From Burkholderiaceae bacterium 16 (GTDB lineage Bacteria; Pseudomonadota; Gammaproteobacteria; Burkholderiales; Burkholderiaceae): 64,000 nucleotides of DNA. The DNA is taken from the NCBI GenBank assembly GCA_000955785.1, contig JYOD01000050.1, positions 102,107 to 166,106 on the forward strand, given 5' to 3'. Below the pieces are notes generated by a model. It made no database searches. It was given only the letters and a program-made list of their open reading frames with translations, and had not been told where the DNA came from. The translations under genes and the position numbers were made by a program. Below are positions 34,591 through 42,521 of the stretch, in pieces (the first letter of the stretch is position 1; every line of letters begins with the position of its first letter).

Positions 34591-34873
34591 GCACCCCCAC
34601 TACAACATCAGCGCCGAGCAGGCAGGCCGCGATATCTTCGTGACCACGCACGCTGCATCAGAAAGCCCGCTTAGCCTCGCCGCTGAAAAGGCTGCCCAAC
34701 TCAACGCACTGCTGTCGGTCGCCATCGAGAACGCTGCCGGTGGCACGTTAGCCAATCTGACTGAGGAGACTCAGGGCCATCTGCTCTCGCTGGCGGCGGT
34801 ACTTGCGAACGAAACGCTGGTGTTGAGCGAACTCGCAGTCCTGCGGGACTTGGAGGCGGCGCGTGATGGATGA
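34583..34873 (+). CDS. Small hypothetical protein (DUF3077-like look)
   Basis: A 96-residue soluble protein beginning MCKHPHYNISAEQAGRDIF, then an Ala/Leu-rich helical C-terminus (SLAAEKAAQLNALLSVAIEN and HLLSLAAVLANETLVLSELA). Helical pattern and size recall the DUF3077/DUF6124 families found near accessory genes in Pseudomonas and Burkholderiales; this resemblance is weak and from memory. A GGGAGGG lies 8 bases before ATG. Coupled to the 37-residue ORF upstream, in an accessory segment with toxin-antitoxin genes nearby. Function unknown. Confidence 0.6.
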   Translation: MCKHPHYNISAEQAGRDIFVTTHAASESPLSLAAEKAAQLNALLSVAIENAAGGTLANLTEETQGHLLSLAAVLANETLVLSELAVLRDLEAARDG

Positions 34874-34927
34874 TCTTGTGGCGGGCTGGTACGAGCGGCC
34901 TGCGTCAGCAGTCTCGTGAAATATGAA

Positions 34928-34953
34928 CCCCGCAGGCGTTTGGTCCCGCGGGG
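34928..34953 (+). terminator. Probable terminator after the small hypothetical gene
   Basis: CCCCGC pairs with GCGGGG across a 14-base loop and is followed by CTTCTGTT, 55 bases after the stop at 34873. Confidence 0.5.
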
Positions 34954-35132
34954 CTTCTGTTGGTTTGCATGCGGATGGATTCTCACCCTGCCGCCGAGCC
35001 ATTTCGCCTATTTGCCCACTTCGCGCGGAAGTAGCGGTCCCATTCCGCTGCGCCGGGCGAAGCCAAGCCTCGATCGAACCGATCAGCCCGGCACTCTGCG
35101 AAATCGCCATACCAATTGTTCTTAACGGGTGC

Positions 35133-36284
35133 TCATGCCGGGCACAAGCCTGCATCGCGCAAGCGGCGCAACAGGGCGCCGCGCTTGGCGTGGGAAGCCA
35201 GGAGTTGCCGCAGCGCACGCTCGAATGCTTCGCGGCTCGATGTGAGCGCATAACCGTCCGCCAGCTCCGCCAGCGCCTTCGTTGCCTCATCATAAGCCGA
35301 CGCCGTGCCCCTCTGTACCTGCGCATCGATGGCTGCCCAGCGCTTGTCTGCATCGTTCATCACCAGCCTCAGTTGCGTTTCGCGCTTTCGGCGGCGTGCG
35401 GCCTCCTGCTTGGCGTGTGCCTTTGCTTCGCGTTGCAGGCGCGCAACGGAGGCCCCTTCGGCGAGTTCCTGCAGATGGCCGAGGATGCGCCGCGCCGTGG
35501 AAGACGGCGTCGAAACTTGCTGCGCTTTCAGCCAGGCGGCATGTCGCAGCCGGACCTGGCGTTCCGCCTGGTGTACGAGCCCTTGGGCGAGCAGCTTCAG
35601 CACCGCTGCCATTTCCTCGCGCGGCCATTCGTTCAGCCACGCATCAATGCGATCGTCCTGCTCGGCATCGCCAGGCGAGACGTCGGGGCTCGCCGCCGCA
35701 GCGGCGGCCAGCAGGTCGGGATCGATCTCCAGGAATTCGACCAGCGCCTCCTGCGGCGGCGACAGTGTCGCCAGGCCGGGGGGCACCTCCGGTTCCAGTG
35801 CGTCGTCCGAAAGTTCATGGGATCCCGCCAGCCAGCCAAGGTAAAGCGGGCGCAGGTCGCCACGCATCAGCTCGGCGCGCAGGGGGGCCAGGCGCTGCAT
35901 CCAGCCGCTGCCGTCTTGCATGCCGAAGCGGTCATAGTCTTCGCCTTCGTTGAGCGACCAGTCAATGATCCAGTGCTCTCCGTATGCCTCAATGGTCGAA
36001 GCATGCCGGATAGCGAAAGGCATCAGTTCCGCTTTGCCAAACGTGGACAGCGGCACGCGCAGCGCCAGCCTGCTACAGCACCAGTTGGCGGTGTAGACGA
36101 AGACGTCGAAATATCGCCGCATCCAGTCAGCCGGATCTGCCTTCAGGTCACCCCACTCGTAGTGGTTGACGAAGCCCGAGGGGCTGATCCGGGCGCGTGT
36201 GGAGACGGCGCGCAGTTGCGCCATCTCGGCGCGGGTGAGCGGCCGGTCGATGGCCGCGAATTCGTAGTATTGGTATTCGCTCAT
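35133..36284 (-). CDS. Conserved protein of unknown function (383 aa)
   Basis: A 383-residue soluble protein. The N-terminal half begins MSEYQYYEFAAIDRPLTRAE, then STRARISPSGFVNHYEWGDL and ANWCCSRLALRVP; I recall this N-terminus as widespread in bacterial genomes but without known role. The C-terminal 150 residues are helical and charged (VARLQREAKAHAKQEAARRR), with coiled-coil character, ending in a Leu/Arg-rich helix. No signal peptide or membrane segment. It lies alone between a small accessory operon and a defective toxin-antitoxin locus. I cannot assign a function; association with mobile or defence genes is only contextual. Confidence 0.75.
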   Translation of the reverse strand: MSEYQYYEFAAIDRPLTRAEMAQLRAVSTRARISPSGFVNHYEWGDLKADPADWMRRYFDVFVYTANWCCSRLALRVPLSTFGKAELMPFAIRHASTIEAYGEHWIIDWSLNEGEDYDRFGMQDGSGWMQRLAPLRAELMRGDLRPLYLGWLAGSHELSDDALEPEVPPGLATLSPPQEALVEFLEIDPDLLAAAAAASPDVSPGDAEQDDRIDAWLNEWPREEMAAVLKLLAQGLVHQAERQVRLRHAAWLKAQQVSTPSSTARRILGHLQELAEGASVARLQREAKAHAKQEAARRRKRETQLRLVMNDADKRWAAIDAQVQRGTASAYDEATKALAELADGYALTSSREAFERALRQLLASHAKRGALLRRLRDAGLCPA

Positions 36285-36496
36285 GCTGGTTGGATGGATA
36301 CAGGCGCCTGCATCGCTGATTACGCGCAGCGACTCGATCAGTAATGGTACAGGCAGGCAACGATGTAGATCTCGCTCGCTGTTGTGCCATCGACGAAGCG
36401 CGTTGTGTCATCGATGTCAGTGCCCAGAATGCTGTCCTATTTGCCCATCGGGGACGCGCGGGCTTCCCGACTCCCTTTGCGTTGTCTTTGATGGAT

Positions 36497-36512
36497 GTAT
36501 CCAATCGGATAC
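36497..36512. promoter_or_regulatory. Candidate toxin-antitoxin operator (palindrome)
   Basis: GTATCC-AATC-GGATAC, a perfect 6-base inverted repeat, lies 10 bases before the first codon of the toxin remnant. HigA-type antitoxins autoregulate through such sites. Confidence 0.5.
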
Positions 36513-36522
36513 GCTAAGGGTC

Positions 36523-36626
36523 ATGACCTCACTCAACCGCACCGCTGCATTCAGCGCCCGGATCTCGACCCTCAGGGATCTGACGGCAAGGCCCAGTGGA
36601 AAACGATCAAGAAGGAGTCATCATGA
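36523..36626 (+). pseudogene. Remnant of a RelE/HigB-type toxin gene with internal deletion and frameshift
   Basis: Starting at ATG 36523 the frame reads TSLNRTAAFSARISTLRDL, the typical N-terminus of TIGR02683-type toxins (about 20 residues). It then jumps frame: from 36588 another frame reads KAQWKTIKKESS and stops at 36624-36626, overlapping the antitoxin start by ATGA exactly as an intact toxin gene would. An intact toxin is about 100 residues; about 60 codons of the middle, including all RelE catalytic residues, are missing. Operator palindrome and gene order are those of a higBA-type operon. The deletion is inferred from spacing and end similarity. Confidence 0.6.
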
Positions 36627-36919
36627 ACAAGATTGAAGTTGCACGCTTCGATGCCTCGGACTATCTCGACAGCGAAGAAATGATCTCTGAGTACCTCAAT
36701 GCCGCCTTGGAAGAGGACGACACTGCGGTGCTGCTTGCCGCTATTGCGGACATTGCCAAGGCACGTGGTATGACCAGAGTGGCTGCCGACTCTGGACTTG
36801 GCCGTGAGAGCCTTTACAAAGCACTCGCTCCGGGCGCAAAGCCTCGCTTCGATACCATCATGAAGCTCCTGCACGCGCTCGGCGTGAAGCTCACGACAGT
36901 GCCGGATGCTCACGCATAA
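36623..36919 (+). CDS. HigA-like antitoxin (addiction module antidote, TIGR02684 type)
   Basis: A 98-residue protein: MNKIEVARFDASDYLDSEEM, then a Cro/C1-type helix-turn-helix (ARGMTRVAADSGLGRESLYK) and FDTIMKLLHALGVKLT. This is the family of DNA-binding antidotes paired with RelE-fold HigB toxins. AAGGAG precedes the ATG. The upstream toxin appears deleted, so it is an orphan that may still bind its operator at 36497-36512 or related sites elsewhere. Intact and of full length. Confidence 0.88.
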   Translation: MNKIEVARFDASDYLDSEEMISEYLNAALEEDDTAVLLAAIADIAKARGMTRVAADSGLGRESLYKALAPGAKPRFDTIMKLLHALGVKLTTVPDAHA

Positions 36920-36945
36920 CTAGCCGATGCCACGGCTCGTCGTCC

Positions 36946-37359
36946 CTACCCGCCGTGCCGTGCCCAGAAATCGGCGGGTGTGATGATCGGGTAGCGCTGC
37001 GCTAGTACCAGCAAGTCCTTGTCGCCAGTGATCAAGTATTGCGCTTGAGCAGCGCGCAAGGTGGCCAGCACCGGTTGGTCAGCCGGATCTCGCAACCGGT
37101 CATCTCGACAGTCATCTGGCTCCACCATATCGGCCAGGAACATAAGGCTGTCGACCAGATCCCGAATTTCATCAAGACTTAAGCGAATCCGCGACAGGCG
37201 CGGAAGCACTCTCGCCATCTCATCCAGGATGTACCGCGAAAGCGCTACTTCGATTGCACCCTGTCGCCAGGCTTGGACGATGCAGCCAGGTACGCTCGTA
37301 GGATAGGCCAGCCCCGATACCAGGACGTTGGTATCGAGCACAACACGCAACCCCGGCAT
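36946..37359 (-). CDS. PIN-domain toxin (COG1569 type)
   Basis: A 137-residue PIN-fold ribonuclease toxin. Acidic metal-site residues: Asp in VVLDTNVLVSG, Glu in LDEMARVL, and Asp in LITGDKDLL. The start ATG overlaps the antitoxin stop by one base (TGATG), so the pair is translationally coupled. PIN toxins cleave tRNA, rRNA or mRNA; the target cannot be read from sequence. Length is normal and all active-site residues are intact. Confidence 0.88.
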   Translation of the reverse strand: MPGLRVVLDTNVLVSGLAYPTSVPGCIVQAWRQGAIEVALSRYILDEMARVLPRLSRIRLSLDEIRDLVDSLMFLADMVEPDDCRDDRLRDPADQPVLATLRAAQAQYLITGDKDLLVLAQRYPIITPADFWARHGG

Positions 37360-37628
37360 CAACGGGCGCGTTCAGCGGCTACGGCCGCCTCGATTTCCGC
37401 CATGCCCTGCTCGGCTGGCACGTCGTCGTAAGCCTTGGCAACATGACCACTCAGTGCGTCAAACCTCTCCCGCATCTTGCGAATGCGCGCGAACAGTTCG
37501 GCATCGACCAGCACAGCCACCGGCTTGCCATCCTTGTTAATAACGATGCTGTCGTGCCGGTATTGCACCTGATTCAGCATCTCCCCCAAGTTTTGCCGAA
37601 AGTTGACGGCGCTGACCTCTGTGATCAT
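37359..37628 (-). CDS. Phd/YefM-type antitoxin
   Basis: An 89-residue antitoxin starting MITEVSAVNFRQNLGEMLNQ, the Phd/YefM fold, with DSIVINKDGKPVAVLVDAEL as the dimer/DNA-binding sheet and a flexible C-terminal toxin-binding tail. GGAGG is six bases before ATG. First gene of the pair with the PIN toxin; a near palindrome 20-34 bases upstream may be its operator. Confidence 0.88.
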   Translation of the reverse strand: MITEVSAVNFRQNLGEMLNQVQYRHDSIVINKDGKPVAVLVDAELFARIRKMRERFDALSGHVAKAYDDVPAEQGMAEIEAAVAAERAR

Positions 37629-37647
37629 GATTGGCCTCCAGCCATAT

Positions 37648-37662
37648 TGATCGATATGATCA
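37648..37662. promoter_or_regulatory. Candidate Phd-type operator
   Basis: TGATC-GATAT-GATCA, a 5-base inverted repeat, lies 20 bases upstream of the antitoxin ATG on its template side and could be bound by the Phd/YefM dimer. Confidence 0.4.
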
Positions 37663-37840
37663 TTGTGGTGTGCGAACATGGGACTGTCCAGTCCGAAGAC
37701 AACGGTGTTCTAACCAGCCAAAGGGAAGCGTCTTAAAAGGCATGCGACGTGGTTGTCATTCGCTGTAGACGAGCCATCAATATCGAACTTGCCTACTGCG
37801 AGAGTGGCTTAGAGACCGGCCGAGTAGTGACAAAACAAAA

Positions 37841-37870
37841 AGCCCCGCAAGGCACGTGCCTTGCGGGGCT
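37841..37870 (-). terminator. Strong intrinsic terminator after ychF
   Basis: A fully self-complementary 30-base element (arm AGCCCCGCAAGGCA, centre CG) followed on the minus strand by TTTTTGTTTTG. It lies 46 bases after the ychF stop and shields it from the accessory segment. Confidence 0.92.
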
Positions 37871-37916
37871 TTTCGTCGCCCGCCGAATCCAACCGGCGGG
37901 CAGTAGTTCAGGACGC

Positions 37917-39008
37917 TTACACGTTGAACAAGAAGTTCATCACGTCGCCGTCCTTCACCACGTATTCCTTCCCTTCCGCGCGCATCTTCCCGGCTTCCTT
38001 CGCGCCTTGCTCACCCTTGTAGGTAATGAAGTCTTCATAGGCGATGGTCTGGGCACGAATAAAGCCGCGTTCGAAGTCGGTGTGAATCACACCCGCAGCC
38101 TGCGGAGCGGTGTCGCCCACATGAATCGTCCACGCGCGCACTTCCTTCACGCCGGCGGTGAAATAGGTCTGCAGGCCCAGCAGGGTAAAGCCAGCACGGA
38201 TCACGCGATCCAGGCCGGGTTCTTCCATGCCGAGGTCGGCCAGGAACACGGCCTTGTCTTCGTCGTCGAGGTCGGCGATTTCGGCTTCGATGGCGGCGCA
38301 CACAGCTACCACCGGCGACTTGGTCTTGGCGGCGTGGGCGCGCACGGCGTCCAGGTGCGGGTTGTTCTCGAAGCCGTCTTCACGCACGTTGGCCACATAC
38401 ATGGTGGGCTTGGCGGTGATCAGGCACAGCGGCTTGATGGCGGCCCATTCTTCGTCCGACAGGTCGAGCGTGCGCACGGCCTTGGCTTCGTTGAGCACGG
38501 CCTGGGCCTTTTCCAGCACGGCCACCAGGCGCAGCGCTTCCTTGTCGCCGGCGCGCGCGGGCTTGATGTAGCGGGCGTGAGCCTTTTCCACGGTGGCGAG
38601 GTCGGCCAGCGCCAGTTCGGTATTGATCACCTCGATATCGGACAGCGGATCGACCTTGCCGGCGACGTGGATGACGTTCTCATCCTCGAAGCAGCGCACC
38701 ACGTGGGTGATGGCGTCGGTTTCGCGGATATTGGCCAGGAACTGGTTGCCCAGGCCTTCACCCTTGGAGGCGCCCGCCACCAGGCCCGCGATGTCGACGA
38801 ATTCGACCACGGCCGGCAGGACGCGCTCGGGCTTGACGATCCCGGCCAGATTGCCAAGCCTCGGATCCGGCACTTCCACCACGCCCACATTGGGCTCGAT
38901 GGTGCAGAACGGGTAGTTCTCGGCGGCGATGCCGGCCTTGGTCAGGGCATTGAACAGCGTGGACTTGCCGACGTTGGGCAGGCCGACGATGCCGCATTTG
39001 AGGCTCAT
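37917..39008 (-). CDS. ychF: Redox-regulated ATPase/GTPase YchF
   Basis: A 363-residue Obg-family P-loop protein; YchF binds ATP rather than GTP in characterised members and associates with ribosomes. Motifs: GLPNVGKSTLFNALTKAG (G1, residues 8-25), DIAGLVAGASKGEGLGNQF (G3) and a C-terminal TGS domain (RAWTIHVGDTAPQAAGVIH through DFITYKGEQGAKEAGKMRAEGK). Length is typical. Monocistronic; ends at a strong terminator. Confidence 0.97.
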   Translation of the reverse strand: MSLKCGIVGLPNVGKSTLFNALTKAGIAAENYPFCTIEPNVGVVEVPDPRLGNLAGIVKPERVLPAVVEFVDIAGLVAGASKGEGLGNQFLANIRETDAITHVVRCFEDENVIHVAGKVDPLSDIEVINTELALADLATVEKAHARYIKPARAGDKEALRLVAVLEKAQAVLNEAKAVRTLDLSDEEWAAIKPLCLITAKPTMYVANVREDGFENNPHLDAVRAHAAKTKSPVVAVCAAIEAEIADLDDEDKAVFLADLGMEEPGLDRVIRAGFTLLGLQTYFTAGVKEVRAWTIHVGDTAPQAAGVIHTDFERGFIRAQTIAYEDFITYKGEQGAKEAGKMRAEGKEYVVKDGDVMNFLFNV

Positions 39009-39339
39009 GGTAAACCTTTAAAAATCAATGGGTTGCGGTTCGCCCTGGGTGCGTCTGGCGCGGTTGGCGCGGCGATTGGGACGCAGAGGGGAAAAGTGCA
39101 GCACGAGGCAAGACAGCCAAAGCGGGACTTCACTCACCGCTTTTGTGCCGGAATTGCCATCGGAAAGATGGCTATTGTAACCTCGCCAGACGTTGCGCTG
39201 AACCCGCTGGCTGCTCCCTCTGGTCCTCGTATTTCCTCACTCCCCTCGGGTGCTCCCGTTTGCCCTGCACGTTACGCGGCCAGTTCCGACGCGCGTGGGT
39301 ACGGCAAGGGCAATGTGCCGGGGTGGCTATAATTCACGC
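39009..39339. other. Intergenic region between ychF and the UbiH-type gene
   Basis: About 330 bases between divergent genes. It holds the promoters of both; a TATAAT at 39328-39333 serves the rightward gene. No other feature was recognised. Confidence 0.6.
39328..39333 (+). promoter_or_regulatory. -10 box immediately before the UbiH-type gene
   Basis: A perfect TATAAT ends seven bases before the ATG at 39340, so the expected transcript start falls on or next to the start codon. No Shine-Dalgarno precedes the ATG. A -35 was not found at the usual distance. Confidence 0.55.
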
Positions 39340-40596
39340 ATGACTCGTCCATCTCCCTCCCGTTTCCAGGTTGCCGTGGTCGGCGGCGGCATCGTCGGCA
39401 AGGCTTGTGCGTTGCTGCTGGCCCAGCAGGGCATGCAGGTGGCGCTGATCGCGCCGCGCCCCCGCGGGGCCGTGCCGGAGCCGGACCAGTGGGACAGCCG
39501 CATCTACGCTTTCTCGGCGAGTTCGCAGGCATTGCTGGAGCAGTTGCGTGTGTGGGAGGCGCTGGACCCCGCACGGATGCAAATGGTGTCCGATATGCGT
39601 GTGTTCGGCGATGCGAGCGCAGCGCAGGTCGATACCCCGGCCGCCGGCGACCTGCATTTTTCGGCATATGCCGCGACCGTGCCGCAACTGGCCTGGATCA
39701 TCGAATCCGGCCATGTCGAGCGCGTGCTCGATACCGCCTTGCGCTTCCAGCACCAGGTGCACTGGCACGACGATACCGCGGCGGCCTTCGCGCGCGACCA
39801 TGAGGGCGCCACGCTGACGCTCACCGGTGGTGAAAAGGTGCGCGCCGCCTGCGTGGTGGGCGCGGATGGCGCGCGCTCCTGGCTGCGTGACCAGTGCCAT
39901 ATCGCGGTTGCCAAGCGCCGCTACCGCCAGCTTGGCGTGGTGGCCAATTTCGAGTGCACGCTTCCGCATCAGGACACGGCCTGGCAGTGGTTCCTGGGCA
40001 CGCCCCCCAAGCTGATGGCCGACGAGGAGCCCGCCAACGGCGAGATCCTGGCGCTGTTGCCCTTGCCCGGACGCCGCATCTCCATGGTGTGGTCGGCCGA
40101 GGAGGGCCACGCGAGCGACCTGCTGGCGCTGTCTCCGCAGGCACTGGCCGATACCGTGATGCAGGCCGCCAGCGGCGCCGTGGGGCGCCAGTTCGGCGCG
40201 CTGCGCTGCGTGACGCCGGCGCAGGGCTTCCCCCTGGTGCTGCAGCGCGCCGAGCAGTTCGTCCAGCCGCACGTGATCCTGGTTGGCGACGCGGCGCACG
40301 TGGTGCACCCGCTGGCCGGCCAGGGCATGAACCTGGGTTTGCGCGATGTGGCGGAACTTGGCCGCGTAATGGCCGACAAAGAGTCTTTCCGTGGCGAAGG
40401 CGATCTGCGCCTGCTGCGCCGCTACGAGCGAGCGCGCGCCACTGACCTGCTCTCCCTGACGGCTGCCACCGATGGCCTGCACCGGCTGTTTTCGTTGCCC
40501 GGCGGCATCGCGCGCGCAGTGCGCAATACCGGCATGCGGGCGGTGGGAGGGCAGCCGCTGCTTAAACGTTTTCTTATCGGGCGCGCGCTGGGCTGA
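39340..40596 (+). CDS. UbiH/UbiF/VisC-type FAD-dependent hydroxylase
   Basis: A 418-residue flavoprotein monooxygenase of the ubiquinone-hydroxylase family. It shows the N-terminal dinucleotide motif VAVVGGGIVGKACALLLAQQ, the middle DG-type loop VVGADGARSWLRDQ, and the FAD-ribityl motif GDAAHVVHPLAGQGMNLGLRD. In Burkholderiales such genes next to a dsbC-like gene are usually annotated UbiH/UbiF-like; which ring position it hydroxylates cannot be read. ATG 39340 gives the normal N-terminus, whereas 39250 adds 30 residues. Its -10 box is so close that translation may be leaderless. dsbC-like gene follows 50 bases later. Confidence 0.9.
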   Translation: MTRPSPSRFQVAVVGGGIVGKACALLLAQQGMQVALIAPRPRGAVPEPDQWDSRIYAFSASSQALLEQLRVWEALDPARMQMVSDMRVFGDASAAQVDTPAAGDLHFSAYAATVPQLAWIIESGHVERVLDTALRFQHQVHWHDDTAAAFARDHEGATLTLTGGEKVRAACVVGADGARSWLRDQCHIAVAKRRYRQLGVVANFECTLPHQDTAWQWFLGTPPKLMADEEPANGEILALLPLPGRRISMVWSAEEGHASDLLALSPQALADTVMQAASGAVGRQFGALRCVTPAQGFPLVLQRAEQFVQPHVILVGDAAHVVHPLAGQGMNLGLRDVAELGRVMADKESFRGEGDLRLLRRYERARATDLLSLTAATDGLHRLFSLPGGIARAVRNTGMRAVGGQPLLKRFLIGRALG

Positions 40597-40646
40597 GCCC
40601 CGAGCCCGTCTCACGCGTACCGAACCATCGATTCACTGGAGTCAAC

Positions 40647-41396
40647 ATGTTGCAATTCCTGCGCCGCCGTACCGCCCTGTCAGCCACCATCGTTGGCGGA
40701 TTGGCGGCTGCCGGCTTCGCGCTCCACGCCATGGCTGCCGGCGATCCCGGCACCGACCGCATCAAGGAATCGATGCAGAAGATGCTCGGTGGGCGCGCCG
40801 AAGTGAAGAGCGTGGCCAAGACCCCGGTGCCCGGCTTGTTCGAAGTCAATGTCGGCGGCCAGGTGGTCTATACGGATGCGACCGGCCGCTACATCATCAA
40901 CGGCGAGATGGTCGACAGCAAGACCGGCACCAACCTGACCGAGGAGCGGCTGGCCGAAATCAACCGCATCAAGTGGTCGGACCTGCCGCTGGCGCGCGCC
41001 ATCAAGTGGAGCAAAGGCGACGGCAGCCGCCAGGTGGCGGTGTTCTCCGACCCCAACTGCGGTTACTGCAAGCGCATCGAGCAGACCTTCCAGCAGATGG
41101 ACAACATCACCGTCTACACCTTCCTCTACCCGGTGCTGTCGCCGGATTCCTCCGTGAAGGCCAAGCAGGTCTGGTGCGCAACCGACCGCACCAAGGCCTG
41201 GCGCGACTGGATGCTGAGCCATGTGGCGCTGACCGGCAACGGCAGCTGCAAGACGCCAGTGGATGACAACCTGGCGCTCGGCCAGAGCCTGAATATCACC
41301 GGTACCCCGGCAGTGTTCTTCATGGACGGCACCCGCATCCCCGGCGCCGCGGACGCTGCCACGCTCGAGCGCAAGCTCGCCAGCCTCAAGAAGTAA
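40647..41396 (+). CDS. dsbC: Thiol:disulfide interchange protein DsbC-like
   Basis: A 249-residue periplasmic disulfide isomerase. Residues 1-32 form a signal peptide, an N-terminal dimerisation domain follows (GRAEVKSVAKTPVPGLFEV), and then the thioredoxin domain with the active CGYC at 138-141 (FSDPNCGYCKRIE) and a cis-Pro in TGTPAVFFMDG. A second Cys pair (VWCATD and SCKTP) matches the structural disulfide of DsbC. It is 50 bases downstream of the hydroxylase gene, probably co-transcribed. Confidence 0.92.
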   Translation: MLQFLRRRTALSATIVGGLAAAGFALHAMAAGDPGTDRIKESMQKMLGGRAEVKSVAKTPVPGLFEVNVGGQVVYTDATGRYIINGEMVDSKTGTNLTEERLAEINRIKWSDLPLARAIKWSKGDGSRQVAVFSDPNCGYCKRIEQTFQQMDNITVYTFLYPVLSPDSSVKAKQVWCATDRTKAWRDWMLSHVALTGNGSCKTPVDDNLALGQSLNITGTPAVFFMDGTRIPGAADAATLERKLASLKK

Positions 41397-41477
41397 GCAC
41401 TTGGCGCCGGCGGCCTCCCGGCGCTGCCGTGCCGGGGGCGTCCGGTTGTCTTTCATCAAGAATCCGAAGGAGACACC

Positions 41478-42467
41478 ATGACGTTCCAGGCTTTGCTGCT
41501 GACCCAGGCCGACGGCGCCACCCAGGCCGCCGTTACCGCGCTCGACGAATCCAGCCTCCCCGCCGAGGGCGACGTGCTGGTCGCCGTCGATTACTCCACC
41601 ATCAATTTCAAGGACGGCCTGGCCATCACGGGCCGCTCGCCGGTGGTGCGCAAGTGGCCGATGGTCGCGGGCATCGACGGGGCCGGCACGGTGCTGGAAT
41701 CCACGCATCCGCGCTGGAAGGCCGGCGATAAGGTCGTGCTCAACGGCTACGGCGTGGGCGAGACGCACTGGGGCTGCCTGGCGCAGCGCGCACGCCTCAA
41801 GGGTGACTGGCTGGTGGCCTTGCCGGATGCCTTCACGACGCGGCAGGCCATGGCCATCGGCACCGCGGGCTATACCGCCATGCTGTCGGTACTGGCGCTG
41901 GAGCGCGCCGGGGTCAAGCCGGGCGATGGCGAGGTGCTGGTGACCGGCGCCTCGGGCGGCGTGGGCTCGGTCGCCATCGCGATCCTGTCCAGGCTGGGCT
42001 ATCGCGTGGTGGCGTCCACCGGCAAGACTGCCGAGGCTGACTTCCTCAAAGCGCTGGGCGCGGCGGACGTCGTCGACCGCACCGAACTCGGCAAGCCGAA
42101 CAAGCCGATGCAAAAGGAGCGCTGGGCCGCGGTGGTGGACTCGGTGGGTTCGCACACGCTGGTCAACGCTTGCGCGCAGGTGCGCTACGGCGGCGCGGTG
42201 ACGGCCTGCGGGCTGGCGCAAGGACTGGACTTCCCGGGCTCGGTGGCGCCCTTTATCCTGCGCGGCATCACGCTTTACGGCATCGATAGCGTGATGGCGC
42301 CGATGGCGCGGCGCGAGGAAGCCTGGCAACGCCTGGCGCAAGACCTGGAGCCGGATCGCCTGCGCGCCATCACCCGCGAGATCGGCTTGTCCGAGGCGAT
42401 CGAGGCTGGCCGCAAGATCGTCGATGGGGGCATGCGCGGCCGCGTGGTGGTGAACGTCAACGCCTGA
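41478..42467 (+). CDS. acuI: MDR-family reductase, AcuI/YhdH type
   Basis: A 329-residue zinc-free medium-chain reductase of the YhdH/AcuI clade, which reduces acryloyl-CoA with NADPH. Residues VDYSTINFKDGLAITGRSPVV and the nucleotide-binding LVTGASGGVGSVAIAILSRL are clade-typical, as is YGIDSVMAPMARREEAWQRL. It starts after AAGGAGACACC. Some members act on quinones, so the substrate is inferred from clade. Monocistronic in appearance. Confidence 0.87.
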   Translation: MTFQALLLTQADGATQAAVTALDESSLPAEGDVLVAVDYSTINFKDGLAITGRSPVVRKWPMVAGIDGAGTVLESTHPRWKAGDKVVLNGYGVGETHWGCLAQRARLKGDWLVALPDAFTTRQAMAIGTAGYTAMLSVLALERAGVKPGDGEVLVTGASGGVGSVAIAILSRLGYRVVASTGKTAEADFLKALGAADVVDRTELGKPNKPMQKERWAAVVDSVGSHTLVNACAQVRYGGAVTACGLAQGLDFPGSVAPFILRGITLYGIDSVMAPMARREEAWQRLAQDLEPDRLRAITREIGLSEAIEAGRKIVDGGMRGRVVVNVNA

Positions 42468-42508
42468 GCCGGCGCGGGGTCCGGGGCGGTCGGGGCCGGG
42501 CATGGCGC

Positions 42509-42514
42509 TACAAT
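42509..42514 (+). promoter_or_regulatory. -10 box immediately before the M61 peptidase gene
   Basis: TACAAT ends eight bases before the ATG at 42522, in the same close spacing as at the UbiH-type gene. No Shine-Dalgarno is visible, so the transcript may start at the AUG. Confidence 0.45.
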
Positions 42515-42521
42515 CACGCTC

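Noticed and set aside
37749..39332. A 527-residue plus-strand frame opposite ychF
   Set aside because: Antisense to ychF, which has intact G motifs; it also spans a strong terminator.
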